Under the pieces are notes generated by a model. That model worked only from the letters and a program-made list of their open reading frames with translations. It was not told the DNA's origin and ran no database searches. Made by a program: the position numbers and the translations under genes. 5,863 bases of DNA from a bacterium (GTDB lineage Bacteria; Chlamydiota; Chlamydiia; Chlamydiales; 2-12-FULL-49-11): contig JAHZKV010000026.1 of NCBI GenBank assembly GCA_022600215.1, positions 1 through 5,863 on the forward strand, written 5' to 3'. Positions 5,422 to 5,863 of this stretch are shown here, in pieces; within the stretch, counting starts at the first letter, position 1, and the number at the start of each line of letters is the position of its first letter.

Positions 5422-5721
5422 TTACATATCGTCACTTAACATAGAAATAGAACCTCTTGATGAATTACGTGCGTATAATAGAAAAATTCCACCAAATATG
5501 GATAGATTTTTCAAAAAGGCAACTAAATTAGTACTAAGCTGCTCTCCTTCATAAAACCAGAAGGGAAAAAACAACAAGGTAGCAAAGAATAAATAAATAG
5601 CTAAAAATGTCGCCCCAATTTTTACTCTATAGCCAAAAAAGACAAGTAAACCACCTGCTAGCTCAAAAAAAAGTCCCACTCCTAAAATCACACCCACATA
5701 TTCCAGCAAAGTGTCCACCAA
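5422..5721 (-). CDS. DoxX-family membrane protein, truncated at its N-terminus
   Basis: The frame shows the C-terminal part of a DoxX-type protein, a small four-helix membrane protein family of poorly defined role. Visible are a helix at about 8-30 containing the hallmark FELAGGLLVFFGY (19-31), a second helix at about 35-54 (GATFLAIYLFFATLLFF), a polar loop with FWFYEGEQ, and a last helix with FLKNLSIFGGIFLLY (69-83). Family members usually have about 130-150 residues with an extra N-terminal helix; only 99 are present from the TTG at 5719-5721. That TTG is unlikely to be the true start. The same frame stays open to a TAG at 5764-5766, and the residues just upstream (ASSFGSL) still read plausibly as DoxX. 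The adjacent sequence in another frame is a mitochondrial-type COX3, so the gene is probably cut by a chimeric join, or by an insertion. It lies 60 nt upstream of lpxC. In Chlamydia trachomatis the lpxC neighbour is lnt. Confidence 0.75.
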   Translation of the reverse strand: MVDTLLEYVGVILGVGLFFELAGGLLVFFGYRVKIGATFLAIYLFFATLLFFPFWFYEGEQLSTNLVAFLKNLSIFGGIFLLYARNSSRGSISMLSDDM

Positions 5722-5723
5722 AC

Positions 5724-5863
5724 TCCCAAATGATGATGCCGGGTAAATTGAGAATTTATTAGTCTAAAAAAACAAACTAATAAAAATGAACTACCAATTA
5801 ATACGTGCCCCCCGTGAGCCCCAGTTGTAACAAAAAAAGTTGAACCATATACTGAATCAGAAA
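5724..5863 (-). CDS. cox3: cytochrome c oxidase subunit III fragment, mitochondrial type
   Basis: A minus-strand frame open from the window edge (first full codon 5859-5861) encodes 46 residues beginning SDSVYGSTFFVTTG and continuing AHGGHVLIGSSFLLVCFFR to HHHLG at about 5724-5738. This is the familiar COX3 core around helices V-VI (DSVYGSTFF..TG.HG.HV.IG..FL..C..R, then HHxG). The expected continuation after HHxG, FEAA.WYWHFVDVVW, is absent: the frame goes on as VWWTLCW and the DNA instead enters the DoxX gene. COX3 is a subunit of respiratory complex IV in the mitochondrial inner membrane. The wording is closer to mitochondrial than to bacterial versions I recall. AGA falls where COX3 has a conserved Arg, hinting at a code in which AGA is Arg, although invertebrate code 5 (AGA = Ser) is not excluded. 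The fragment is probably host mitochondrial DNA joined by misassembly; a real insertion is the alternative. Confidence 0.8.

Noticed and set aside
5422..5863. One fused COX3-DoxX protein
   Set aside because: The two homologous stretches are in different reading frames. The COX3 frame meets a TGA inside DoxX and the DoxX frame meets a TAG at 5764-5766, so no single protein joins them.
1..5863. tRNA or rRNA genes, CRISPR arrays, insertion sequences, direct repeats
   Set aside because: I found no cloverleaf, repeat-spacer pattern, transposase frame or flanking inverted repeats on reading both strands.

Overview
The window is a bacterial chromosome segment read almost entirely from the minus strand. 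The gene order on that strand, lpxC - fabZ - lpxA - fmt - (lineage genes) - rplC, is the arrangement I know from Chlamydia (lpxC CT533, fabZ CT532, lpxA CT531, fmt CT530, cap1/CT529, rplC CT528). Together with the AT-rich composition and the predicted inclusion-membrane-like protein in the cap1 position, this points to a member of the Chlamydiota. The proteins differ clearly from the Chlamydia versions as I remember them, so a chlamydia outside the genus Chlamydia is most likely. I cannot name the family from sequence alone.

Layout, in direction of transcription (high to low coordinates): (1) about 5724-5863 encodes, in an open minus-strand frame, a stretch that reads as mitochondrial-type cytochrome c oxidase subunit III. 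It stops matching abruptly at about 5724-5742. (2) Directly joined to it is the C-terminal part of a DoxX-family membrane protein (5422-5721), which lacks its usual first transmembrane helix. The likeliest reading is a chimeric join between host mitochondrial DNA and the chlamydial chromosome. (3) A sigma70-like promoter (TTGAAT-17-TAGTAT) lies just upstream of lpxC. lpxC, fabZ, lpxA and fmt then follow with a 4-nt overlap and gaps of 6 and 3 nt, so they form one operon. LpxA and LpxC perform the first two steps of lipid A synthesis and FabZ supplies acyl-ACP; Fmt formylates initiator Met-tRNA. (4) A 150-nt gap (2096-2245) holds a candidate promoter, two perfect inverted repeats and a strong Shine-Dalgarno site. 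(5) Three genes of unknown function follow: a 346-residue protein with a two-helix hydrophobic hairpin in the cap1 (CT529) position, a multi-pass membrane protein, and a 66-residue single-pass membrane protein. The last two overlap by 11 nt. (6) A 101-nt leader with an 8-bp inverted repeat leads into the first 28 codons of rplC (ribosomal protein L3), which runs off the low end and normally opens the S10 ribosomal operon.

The points most worth a second look are the COX3/DoxX junction, the three-gene module between fmt and rplC as a candidate inclusion-membrane or host-interaction locus, and an LpxA in which a conserved active-site histidine (E. coli H160) is alanine.
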